In this document: piece after piece, positions 53,651 to 63,280 of the stretch
Layout of the letters: every line of letters starts with the position of its first letter
Position numbering within the stretch: position 1 is the first letter of the stretch
Assembly (NCBI GenBank): GCA_002633025.1
Contig: NMRB01000460.1
Span: 11,697-75,696, forward strand
Direction of reading: 5' to 3'
DNA: 64,000 nt
Origin: Notospermus geniculatus
Lineage: Eukaryota; Nemertea; Pilidiophora; Heteronemertea; Lineidae
The notes under the pieces: generated by a model
Database searches by the model: none
What the model saw: only the letters and a program-made list of their open reading frames with translations
Told to the model about the DNA's origin: nothing
Translations under genes and position numbers: made by a program

Positions 53651-54046
53651 CTAAACCAACACAGTCACAATGTTTGCTTGTTGCCTCATGTGTTGTGTGC
53701 CGCCTAAGGCAACGTTATCCCTCCCCAGATGGGTGTATGCGGGCTTTCAACCAGGACGGCTTAATAAGACTAATGTAAATGACAATACCTCATTTACAAC
53801 GAGACTGGTGTTTCTGTTCCTCCATTGATGGCTTTGGCACATTGTGAATCCTTGGCGCTATCAATTTGGAAACATCCTCGGGCAAGCATGGCAAGGGAAC
53901 CTTGGTATCAAGCCTAGTGGGGGTCCTTTCTCCTGTTCTGAAGGATGTTTCCCATCAGTGTAGAAACGTATGAATAATCCTTTTGGACCTTTATTGGAGC
54001 AGGTACCCACTGTCCTGTCACTTTGGAGAACCTTCACCGGGACCTT

Positions 54047-54887
54047 CACAGTGGGCCTTAACGGTAAGAAAGTGCAAAAAAAAGTTAAGGCGATAAAACC
54101 TGGGAATTTTTCGTGAAATATGTGTTTTTCAAGTTCCTGTACATTTATGTGTATACAAAGTATATTGCAAAGCCATACCCGTAGTTTCTATTTTCAGCAC
54201 ATTTTACATTAGGTTACACTTTTACGGGATTCTCCATGGAGTATTGGATAGAAACCACCCAGATATATTTTAGCAGACGAGACAAAACTACAAAATTGGG
54301 TAGTTTGTCCCTTAAAAACTAATGTTAGGTCCTAAGTCAAATAATAAGTGGTCGAAACAACCCCAATAACAATTTGATATTTTATCATCTGGAATTAATT
54401 ACGGTAATTTCCACCTAATCCTCCATGGAGAACAAGTGAAATCGACTGCAAAATGTAATGAAAATGGAAGGAAAATGTACATGAATTTGGAAAACACATA
54501 TTTTACAAAAAATTCCCCACAGATTTTTTTCGTTTCTTCATGTGCCGATTTTCCATGGTATTGGGTGACACCTATACACTGTTAAAAATATATGTAAATT
54601 TACAGCAGAATTTTCACTGTATATTTGATGTAAAATTCATTTCCCCCCAAATTGCTGTTTTTTCACTGGAATTTAACAGCAAGATTGCAGTTTCTCAGTT
54701 TAAAAGACAGCATTTGTTGTAGAATTTATACATTTGGCTGTCAAAATACAGTAAACGGGTGGTGTCAAAATACAGAAAAGTGTTGTGTTACTCTGCTGCC
54801 AACAAAGTGCTGTCGGCATTTTTGACAGTGTATAGGTTTTATCGCCTTAACGTTTTTTGCACTTTCTTACAGTTAAGGCCCACTGTG
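54047..54887. mobile_element. 841-bp Chapaev-like non-autonomous transposon
   Basis: The termini CACAGTGGGCCTTAAC are inverted at the two ends, extending to about 55 bp with few mismatches. CCTT precedes (54043-54046) and follows (54888-54891). CAC...GTG ends with a 4-bp duplication are the hallmark of Chapaev in the CMC group. No ORF with a domain. Confidence 0.78.
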
Positions 54888-55009
54888 CCTTGCACGATGC
54901 CTGATTACATGTACAGCAAACTAAACTACAGGCACTGCAGTACCAAATTAGTGTCAATTAGTAAAAATTTCTAATTAGATACATGCACCATCGTAGCACA
55001 TATAATAAC

Positions 55010-55492
55010 CTAAACCGAAGTCGTCCTCCAGAAATTAAGCAAACGTTCGACCTCAAGCGGGGTCTTCTCCAGGCTGGCACTTTCAAGTCGAGCTACTGGT
55101 GAGGTGGTTGCAGTGGCTATTGGTACTATTGGAGCTGGTGGAGGAAAGAGAAGTTCGTTTGCTTCTTGAATCAATGCTGGTGATATGTCCAGTTGACATG
55201 GTTGAGCGGTTCGATAGATCTTCATATTCTGATTTGTTGTTATGTGGGTTGTCTTTGATGTGTAGTTGGTGATTATGTATGAGTAATTGCTTCTGAGTTT
55301 GGTCATTTGTGCTGCATGGTAGATGTATAATTTCATGCAGGCGTCTTTATCTGCTATGGCCAGAGGCCACATATCTGTAGATTTGCCTTGCACATTTTGG
55401 TATGTCTTTTTTTGTCCTAGAGTAATTACTCTGAACTTGACAGGAGCCTTTATGTTCGTTCTGTTGTCTTTTAGTAATTTCTTGATGTCCAT
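55010..55492 (-). CDS. OB-fold-like protein fragment
   Basis: A 160-residue frame: VKFRVITLGQKKTYQNVQGK, MWPLAIADKDACMKLYIYHA, MTKLRSNYSYIITNYT, then THITTNQNMKIYRTA and a Pro-rich end. The strand pattern resembles an OB-fold nucleic-acid-binding domain of the RPA type. RPA-like ORFs occur in some animal Helitrons, and an EEP nuclease fragment lies just upstream, so a Helitron origin is possible but unproved. Confidence 0.35.
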   Translation of the reverse strand: MDIKKLLKDNRTNIKAPVKFRVITLGQKKTYQNVQGKSTDMWPLAIADKDACMKLYIYHAAQMTKLRSNYSYIITNYTSKTTHITTNQNMKIYRTAQPCQLDISPALIQEANELLFPPPAPIVPIATATTSPVARLESASLEKTPLEVERLLNFWRTTSV

Positions 55493-55780
55493 GGTATCTG
55501 GAAGTACAGAAAATACATTTATGTTTGTAAATATATGTTCAATCTCTTTGGCGTTTCCAGTACTTTCGAGAGATTGAAGTCTTTTTTAAGCCATTCTGGA
55601 AAGAGAAATGACATTGAAAATGTTCGTTATATGAATGAAAAGGACACAACACTGGATTTCTTCTGAAAAGATATATTAATTTGAATGATAAGTTGGCAGA
55701 ATAACTGTCTACAATATTGTAAGACGCAATAGACTGGATCATGGTAACTGTAGTAGGTGCACAGCACACCAGAGTTTATT

Positions 55781-56194
55781 TCAGGTGTGACTGTTTGAAG
55801 ATCTGATATGATCAAGAAGAGTACCATCTGCTGTGGTTGGTTGAGTTACTTGTTTGTACCCTTTTGACAGGAGTAGCCATCGAATCGGATTGGTGTTCTT
55901 TAGTAAGTCTTCATTGAAATCACCAGTGATGATAACATGGTCAACTGCCATGGATTCAACTGCCTGAATAGCTTCCTGCAAGTCTGTACAGAATGATGAT
56001 GTTTGATAGGTAGGTGGTCTGTATACAACAATGACAAGGATAGCAGTCTGGTTGAGTGCAAGTTGAACAGCAGAATATTCCAGATTTCTGATGCCAAGAT
56101 CGACGTGCTGTGACTGATGACTTTGTTGAACCTTGGAGGAATTATACTGACAGGAGGAACAACTGGCCGGTATCAAAGGTCCCATGATCATCAC
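55781..56194 (-). pseudogene. EEP endonuclease fragment
   Basis: The frame reads LALNQTAILVIVVYRPPTYQ, then AVDHVIITGDFNEDLLK and KQVTQPTTADGTLLDHI. GDFN and the Q-x-V-x-x-PT-x-x-x-x-x-LLDH pattern are the central motifs of the exonuclease-endonuclease-phosphatase family in LINEs and in endonuclease-bearing Helitrons. N- and C-terminal parts are missing. Confidence 0.65.
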
Positions 56195-57360
56195 TGCCCC
56201 TCTTAATTACCATCCTAATTACATTCCACTTCACACCTTCCATACGTCGCGCTCACACTCCAGTGCACCCGTCGGGGATTTCCGTCATCTTCGGCAATGA
56301 TCGGCGCTTGGATACCGTGCGGCAACAAAACAATAACAAGGCCAAGATGGCCGACCGCTGTGAATTCGGACTAAAAATGGGCAGGTTTCAAACGAGGATT
56401 TCGATCTGTGGGCAGCATTGGGCACCATCGTCGTAAACATTTTTCAAATCTACCAATAGTCCTCTAATTAAAGCCTCACTGTATTGAATTCAGAAAGTGC
56501 TTACGTCCTCCGACGTTAGCGTAGTGTAAAATGTACTATGGTCTATGTGAATACATTAGGGCTCTGCCTGCAGTTTTTTCAGTGTGTGCTGAAAACTAGG
56601 GCTTGATTCTTTGAAGTACGTATCAGGCAATCATTTTGGGGACCATTACGAGGCTATGAAACCTCTAGCTGCACAGTCCTGACAGTTTGAAAATGTCGTA
56701 AAATTCAATACTGTGAGGCTTTAAAAACCTAAATTTCATTCACCGGAACCGTTCGGAAAGTCTTCGTTTGCGTGAATTAAATCTACATTGTACTTATCTT
56801 CCATGTGGATTTGTCCCACTTGGTTTGGAAAAACATGAATAAAATTGGTAATAACTAACCGATTTTCTTGATGCTGATACTGTTTCAAAGCTACGATTCT
56901 CTACTACTCGAAAATGTCCCTTGCGCATAGGTTCTCTGCAATGAATTACCTCACTTTTCTACCGCGCATCCACAGAAGAGTGCCAAGCCGAACCGACGAG
57001 TTTATCCCACAGTCTGTAGATGGCGCTGTTCGCGATTCCACGCGGCGATTAACGTGGAGTAGAAATGGCAGTACACGATCGATAAAGCAAACACTGTAGG
57101 CTTTTGATGTGTATTGTTCTCGGGTGGCTTGATTGGGGTGTTTGGAAAGGGATTAGTGGAGTTGTTCCTCCTGTCAGTATAATTCCTCCAAGTTTGAACA
57201 TAGACTCTGGCGGCCCACCAATGCCGCAATTCTGATCTGGTGTTTTTCTCTTTCTCGACGTTTGGACGCCTTGAGGGCGCCACTGTACTTCCGCCCAATA
57301 CTTGACATGATGACACGCGGTTTGCCCCTTGTAGCATCATATATTTGCTTTTGACTTTCC
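56195..57360. other. Non-coding stretch
   Basis: No gene recognised. It contains the second arm of an inverted repeat, GTTGTTCCTCCTGTCAGTAT at 57164, whose partner is at 56134-56165. Confidence 0.45.
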
Positions 57361-57369
57361 CTCATGACG

Positions 57370-57672
57370 GGATCCAAAGTAACAAGTTTTGGTGGGAGAC
57401 TAGTGGCCCACCAGTGGAAGAATCGGTGGCGCATCGGTGGCTTCCACTGCTGGTGGCCCACCAGAGGGTTTGATAGTGCCCCCTCTGGTGGCCCATTGGT
57501 GGCTTATCGTCGGCACCACCAGTGGGAAACCGGTGGGCCACTGGTGGGAGAATGGCGGTATACCAGTGAAACTTTTTTAGCTCAGCTGACCAAAGGTCAG
57601 ATCCCAAGTAACAATTTTTGGAGGGACACTAGTGGCCCACCAGTGGAAGAATCGGTGGCCCATCGGTGGCTT
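57370..57672. repeat. GGTGGCCCACCAGTGG repeat cluster
   Basis: CTAGTGGCCCACCAGTGGAA and its surroundings (57372-57445) recur at 57602-57672, 230 bp further on. The intervening sequence is full of short CCACYRGTGG inverted motifs. Confidence 0.65.
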
Positions 57673-57749
57673 ACACCGATGGGACCTTTTTTAAATTGCG
57701 TGTTACATAACAAAGGGTTAAAATTAGGTTGACCCAAACACATGAGATA

Positions 57750-58160
57750 CAGTAAAATCACCTTTTATTGGTGGTGCTTAGAATTCCTGTAGGCCCTGGT
57801 TTTGAAGGTATTTGAGGGCCAGAATGGGGGATTATGTGGTTAACTTGGATTAAATTGTGTGATCAGTGAAGCAGCCACAAAACGGCTATGACAAGTGTTG
57901 ATTTCAAGATCAGCATTTTTTTGGTACTCTTGTTTTATTATGCCTAGTATTCTTGTTTGTCACAATGTGTGCACTGTGATCACATTTCAGTACTAACCAT
58001 GCACACTCCACGAACTTTCTTCACAGTTCAGCAGTTCCAAAGAAGTACCTTTGCTGACACATAATCGGCTATTACCCACCCCCATTCTGGCCCTCAAATA
58101 CCTTCAGAACCAAGGGCCCACAGAAATTCTGAGCACCACCAATAAAAGGTGATTTTACTG
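57750..58160. mobile_element. 411-bp TA-flanked MITE with arms of about 80 bp
   Basis: CAGTAAAATCACCTTTTATT at the left is matched in inverse at the right, and similarity extends through GGCCC, TTGAAGGTATTTGAGGGC and CAGAATGGGGG. TA lies at 57748-57749 and 58161-58162. Confidence 0.82.
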
Positions 58161-59040
58161 TATATGAGCAGATAAGTATACCACACTATATTGAAAACCA
58201 CATCCAATTATCTTGTTTTATCTCGGAAATATTTGAAAAACACGCTGTCCATTTACTTATTTGAAGGATTGTACATGTAAACAATGAAGTCGTGATTCAT
58301 GACTTTGAATTTAAAGTTCGGGGACAGTTCTCAGGCTAGAGCATGTGCCTACAATTTAACTAAATTACACATAAAATCAATGTTGTCAGCTGAGCGCATC
58401 GCCCATTGGCGACTTGTTTAAACCATTACCAAACCTGAGAAATTGTCCACGAAATTTAACGCATACCTATAGCCGTCTTTTGCTATGGGGTCAACGGGTC
58501 CCGCTAGGTCGCAATGGACCAGTTCCAATGGGGCTACAGCCCGCTCATCAGGACTGCGGTTCCTGTATCCCGCCATCTTGCCTTGGATGCATGCTTCACA
58601 ATCCGATTTTTTTTAATGCCCGTGACTTCCATTCCATTGACGACTTGTTCAAGTTTCATGACATCGGACAAATTGCAGTGTCCAAGGACCTTGTGCCAGT
58701 CCTCTAAATCTCGGGTTAAATTTACGGTATCAGAGCTAGAATCATCAGTGTTCAAGTAGTACAATTTACCTGACCTGTTTATGTCGAACAGGTCACCTTC
58801 AGCCGACATCAGTTCTGCTTTATCTGGGGAAAAAATTCCACTTGCCCCTTTCTTGGTGGCTGCCTGGACCGAGAAAATGTCCTGTGGGTACGAGGGCACC
58901 AGGAGTGCATTGTCCAACGTAGCCTTCCTTGGTTTTCCCTCACTGTCGATCACATCAACTACAGCGTTTCCGCGCTTCAATGCTACACTCTTCTTTTCAC
59001 CGCTCGCGAGCTCAATGTAGTGATTTTGAGGTGAGAAGTT

Positions 59041-59276
59041 GGGGAGCGCGGTGGCATAATGGTTAGGGCTGTGGACTCGTGATCGAAAGGTCGCGGGTCC
59101 GTGCACTCTGTAACTCTCAACTGGCCAGAAATGTCCATAGTGTGCGCTATTTTTGTGGCTGCCCTTTGGTTTGTACATAAAGATTTCTGGATCATAGGCT
59201 GGGGTAATAATGTGTGAAGCGCTTAGAGAGCATAATACGCTATGAAGCGCTATATAAAAACTCACCATTATTATCG
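59041..59276 (+). mobile_element. tRNA-derived SINE inside copia
   Basis: The head GCGCGGTGGCATAATGGTTA with a B-box-like GGTCGCGGGTCCG, a body with GTTTGTACATAAAGATTTC, and a tail GCTATGAAGCGCTATATAAA ending in ATTATTAT. It splits the copia protein between the protease and the pre-integrase segment. Confidence 0.78.
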
Positions 59277-59772
59277 TCATAACCGACGAATTTTGATTCG
59301 TCCCGTATGATGTGCGCCGTAGCGCCACAGTCCACTAGAACTCCTTTCGCATGGCCACACTCAGTTTCTCCATCTGCTGCTATGAACAGAATGTCAAAGG
59401 TATGTTCTGAGGTCACATCTACCATGCGCTTGACAGCGTCCTTTGATTCCTTGTTGTTGTTGGCCGGGCGGGTTATTTGGTTTGCCACCTCCTGTAGTCT
59501 TATCCTTCATTCGTCTTCTGCACTTTGCAGTGTCGCGTGTGTGGTTCTTACACGTCTCACACCAACGATCGCGTTTCTTCTGTTGTTTTGACCAACAGTC
59601 CGATGATTTATGTACCGGTTTTCCACATGAATAACATTTGATACTACGATCACCACGGTCACCGATCTTTCCTGTGTCCAGCTTCATCACACTGTCGCCA
59701 CCTTCACTGTTATTCAAGAGCTATTCAGTCTCTACGTAACTCCGTAAAGCTACTTTGAATTCAGAGAAGCTG

Positions 59773-59910
59773 GGACCTTATTCACGAAGCTTCCGTAACT
59801 TACGGGAGTGCGCAAACTATTGTCCATCTGCGGACAACCTATTGTTCACTGTCAGCCTGGCAAAGGATTTGCGTACCCTTAACGTTACGGGGGCTTTGTG
59901 AATAAGGCTC
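59773..59910. mobile_element. 138-bp MITE, termini GGACCTTATTCACGAAGC, TSD CTG
   Basis: The inverse terminus GCTTTGTGAATAAGGCTC is at 59893-59910. CTG lies at 59770-59772 and 59911-59913. It is inserted in copia gag, and removing it with one CTG restores the gag phase. Confidence 0.82.
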
Positions 59911-60193
59911 CTGATGAGGGCTGCCTCTTTCTGAGTCGTAACGATTGTGAATGCTTTAAATTCAGCTGGTAACCCTTTTAGCAGCATAGCCACTAAAAGA
60001 CTGTCACTAATCTCCTCTCCCGCACTTTTCGGGGAGGTCGAGGGTTCTCTGTCCTGAGCTTGTAGTCTGTCACGCTCTCGTTGCTGAATTTTTGTAGGCT
60101 GCATGGTTCTGTATACAGGGCAATGATCCTCGGTTTGCCCTTTGACCGGTAATCTTGTCAATTCGTAGTATGAAAAATAACGTTGTCGTAAAG

Positions 60194-60484
60194 TTAACGT
60201 TTATCGTTTGATTCCTTAAACTCCCTTATGTCAGCATCATCCGGTACTTGGCAGCCAGACCACTTTTGGGAATGTTTACCCCTGCACAAATTTGCAAAGT
60301 CACTAGCATGCTGATTGTACACTGGGCAGAAATATCGCCTAAAAATCGATGGGCACAAACTCTCTTTCAAGTACACAGAAAAGTGCTTTGTATCCTCACA
60401 TCCGCAGTAGCCCCTGTGTAAAGGCATTTCAACCTTCTTCCCATCAAGAACCTGTTCAATGGTAAGAGTATTAATTCTGTTCAT
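60194..60484 (-). CDS. Hypothetical Cys-rich fragment downstream of MULE-like copy B
   Basis: A 96-residue frame with CGCEDTKHF, CPSIFRRYFCPVYNQH and KWSGCQVPDDAD. Not recognised. The sequence just upstream in another frame (EHEFADFASHLMVSPDTWYN) may be the C-terminal part of the MULE-like protein. Confidence 0.3.
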   Translation of the reverse strand: MNRINTLTIEQVLDGKKVEMPLHRGYCGCEDTKHFSVYLKESLCPSIFRRYFCPVYNQHASDFANLCRGKHSQKWSGCQVPDDADIREFKESNDKR

Positions 60485-60809
60485 ATGTATTCCTCTTTTT
60501 GATCCTTCGACAAGTTATACCATGTATCAGGGCTAACCATCAGGTGAGAGGCGAAATCTGCGAACTCGTGTTCGTCACGCATACCGATTTATACGGCTGC
60601 CTTCATCTCTTCGTATTGATGTGTTTCACTCTCCTCCCAGAGTGAGACATTTTCAACTTTGGACAAATTCAGCTTTGGACAAGGACTTAGAGCATTTGTT
60701 GGGCGCTTCTTCTTGCCTTTTCAACTTGTTGATGATTCTTTCCGATTGGTTTCCGTATGGGCGAGGGAAAGTACCATCGGCATGCCAGCATTACGCCTTG
60801 CCTCCTTTG

Positions 60810-61791
60810 TCACGCAGTTAGCAACCATGTCTCTATTGGAGAGAAGGAATCTGTACCTCGTGGCCTGGACAACAACTTGTTTTCCTCAGAAGTCAACTTG
60901 TCTTCAATCAATAGCAGAAAGGCATCTGAGTGGTGTGGGTCTTCAGCATCGATAGCCCCACCATAGCTTTGATCTTTCACGAATACAAGCTCCAGCATAA
61001 CCTTTTGCCCTCTATTGTTTTGTATTCCCATTCCTTGGAGTTTTCTCTTGCAAATGCTTCTAAAATGACGAACGCACCTAAGTCCAGCTGCGTTTGGTAG
61101 ACCATCTTTCAAAGCATTATGCAAAGGAAGTTCACCATTAGTGATGAAACCTCTCGCTCCGTATCGCAGACCTGGGCAACTGTTTGTCACTCCTGATATT
61201 ATTTTGTCATATACCTTACTTGCCTTGCTCTCGCGGATCGCCGTAGGCCCCATGAAGATTGCTGGCACCCTCGTTCTAGTCTATTCGCTAACAACAAATT
61301 CCTCTACGTGAAAGGTTTCACTTCAAACTTCCCACATTAAAAGTCAGATCAACACTAAAGGGGTATGACATCATCGGTGATGTAGAGAAATGAATCAAAC
61401 CGTTGCACATGTAGTCCCTGCCAATAATCCAGAGGTCTTCATCATCCTCATCGTGATGTTCTATAACAAGATGTTTTGAATATTCTAGAAGATATTCCTG
61501 AGCGTTGGTCGTGTTAATGGCGGTTTTTATCGCATGTACTTGCTGCCTTGGTATTTCCCCAGGATGTCGGACAGCAGCAATTCCCTGATTCCTGAGCTGG
61601 TTGTATATGGCTGAAGAATGAGAACCATTAGTAAGACTTGATTTGACTGCCGACATTGTTCTTCGTTGTGTTGGATAAAATGGCTGATTTCCGTGTTTCC
61701 GGTTCCCGTTAACTACATACATATCAAACAGCGTAATACACCACAAGATCATAGATCCCTTGTCCGAAAAAATTACCACGGTACTGCTCAA
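60810..61791 (-). pseudogene. MULE-like transposase pseudogene, copy B
   Basis: Frames 61318-61791 and 60810-61268 repeat copy A (33568-34438) with high identity and go further at both ends: DEDDEDLWIIGRDYMCNG and PFSVDLTFNVGSLK before the break, and HHSDAFLLLIEDKLTSEENK after it. YGARGFITNGELPLHNALK again has Asn where MULE enzymes have the catalytic Asp, so the change predates the duplication or is a family trait. A frameshift lies near 61300. Confidence 0.62.
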
Positions 61792-61997
61792 TATTTATCG
61801 TAGGCATGTACCGAAGTCCAAACCGTCTACTCATGTGCCGAAATCGAAGTCCGTGAAGTCATGTGTCGAAGTCCCCGCACGATTCCTCTCCCCAGGCTGA
61901 AATGGTACAGCTCCAATCCTCGTCCTGTCGTGAAGTGGATCCTATCACCGCTGACACGCTCGTCCCTGTTTACCAGAACTATCCTATCGCGCTTTAC

Positions 61998-62308
61998 AAC
62001 ATAAAATTGTCACACCTCTGTATACTCTTTTTTGCATNGCTAATACCAAAGGTATCAATGCAAAAATTTCACACGTGAAACAAAACATCTTTACATTATA
62101 CGGTACCAAATTTCATTGAATTATAATGGACAGTTGTTGAGAAATCAAGATTTGAAGTTCGATGCGTTTTTTTTGGCCCACCCGATATAACGGCTTATTG
62201 ATTTAACCTAATTTTGATGGGAAAATAGGTCAAATAACGAAAAATTGGCCGATATTTGGGCTTTGCCTTGTCTGCGCTCTAGTGTCTTCAGTTTTTGGCG
62301 GATCTTTT
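61998..62308. other. Non-coding stretch with assembly N
   Basis: N at 62038. The 40 bp before it are the inverse of the sequence that follows MULE copy A at 34652-34690. No gene. Confidence 0.5.
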
Positions 62309-62740
62309 TCATATTGCATATGTGTATATATGGCCCCAAGATCTAGGCCAAGTTCGTACCTCAGGCAATCGCAGTGTGACCTGACATCCGCATAAAGGCC
62401 ACCTCGGTGTCCGCGCTTTGGATGCCGCCTTTGACCTCCGTAACGTCACGTTCAAATTCTGTGCACCTGATGGCCGGCTTGCATTTTCAATAGCAAGCCT
62501 CGCCATCAGGTACTCTCTGATCCACGCATGCGGGTGCTGAGTCACAGCAACTGAACCGTCCTCCACACCAGAAAGGAACTCGTGCCCCTCCTGCGACAAT
62601 TTCTCGTTCCAATCGTGTATCCGCGCCAATGGGACATCCAGCGTGCTTTGCTCTAACCAGTCTTGAGTCTGGGAGGGGATGGCTTGCCGTCCTTCACTTT
62701 TTTGGATGGCACGCCGTCCATTTCTTATTATGAATGGCAT
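62309..62740 (-). pseudogene. Possible tyrosine-recombinase-like fragment
   Basis: The frame has HDWNEKLSQEGHEFL, then AWIREYLMARLAIENASRPS; after a frame change, TEFERDVTEVKGGIQSADTE follows. The (L/I)-x-N-x-SRPG-x-x motif resembles the first catalytic-Arg region of Crypton-type or related recombinase-like proteins common in marine invertebrates. Only a small part is present and the assignment is weak. Confidence 0.3.
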
Positions 62741-62880
62741 AAGGATGGCTGGCCGTCCTCCACTTTTTTGGATGGTACACCGTCCATTTTTTTATTGATG
62801 GCAGAAGGATGGCTGGTCGTCCTCTATTTTTATGAATGGTTCGCCGTCCATTCGTTTTATGGATGGCAGACTATCCAAGT
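62677..62880 (+). repeat. Minisatellite, unit about 64 bp
   Basis: GGATGGCTKGCCGTCC starts at 62677, 62743 and 62806. Each unit has GGATGG and CCGTCC inverted motifs. Confidence 0.75.
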
Positions 62881-63009
62881 CAAACTGGAAGGTACAACCA
62901 TCCTGTCAAAGTGGATATGTGGGCTGTCCATTATGTTTTGGAAGGCAGGATAATCCAATTAGAAATCAGACAGGATGGTGGTGTCTTCCTTCCAGGATCA
63001 GGACCCTGA

Positions 63010-63272
63010 GGGTTGTATTCATAAAGCGGTTTATCGTTAGAATCGTCTTTCTTAGGCCGGTGTAACATCTCTGAGTGTTTCTGTAGCTCAGTGTTCCCCA
63101 ACAATAGACGGGGCCTAGAATGGTTATCAAATGGTTTCAATAAGATAAACACAGAAATACGGGGAACACTGATTGACTTTACACCGGTTCCAAGTGCACG
63201 CTTCACCAGTACACTTGTATTAAACCAGCCTAAGACAGCTCTAACGATAGAAGCGCTTTATGAATACGACCC
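63010..63272. mobile_element. MITE, termini GGGTTGTATTCATAAAGCG
   Basis: The inverse terminus CGCTTTATGAATACGACCC is at 63254-63272. The inner part also has inverted CTTAGGCCGGTGTAA and AACCAGCCTAAG motifs. The flanks TGA and TTA differ at one base. The termini recall those of the 59773-59910 element. Confidence 0.7.
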
Positions 63273-63280
63273 TTAGGCCT

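Larger units (their letters stand above)
58425..60161 (-). mobile_element. Ty1/copia retrotransposon fragment, twice interrupted
   Basis: The minus strand carries gag (SLLVAMLLKGLPAEFKAF), a CCHC knuckle (CYSCGKPVHKSSDC), a protease motif (VLVDCGATAHII), the GAG-pre-integrase domain (DLEDWHKVLGHCNLSD) and the start of the integrase (SDCEACIQGK, LELVHCDLAGP). The order protease-integrase without RT between is that of copia. Homology stops at about 58425 just after the first integrase Asp. A SINE (59041-59276) and a MITE (59773-59910) are inserted. No LTRs seen. Confidence 0.8.
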
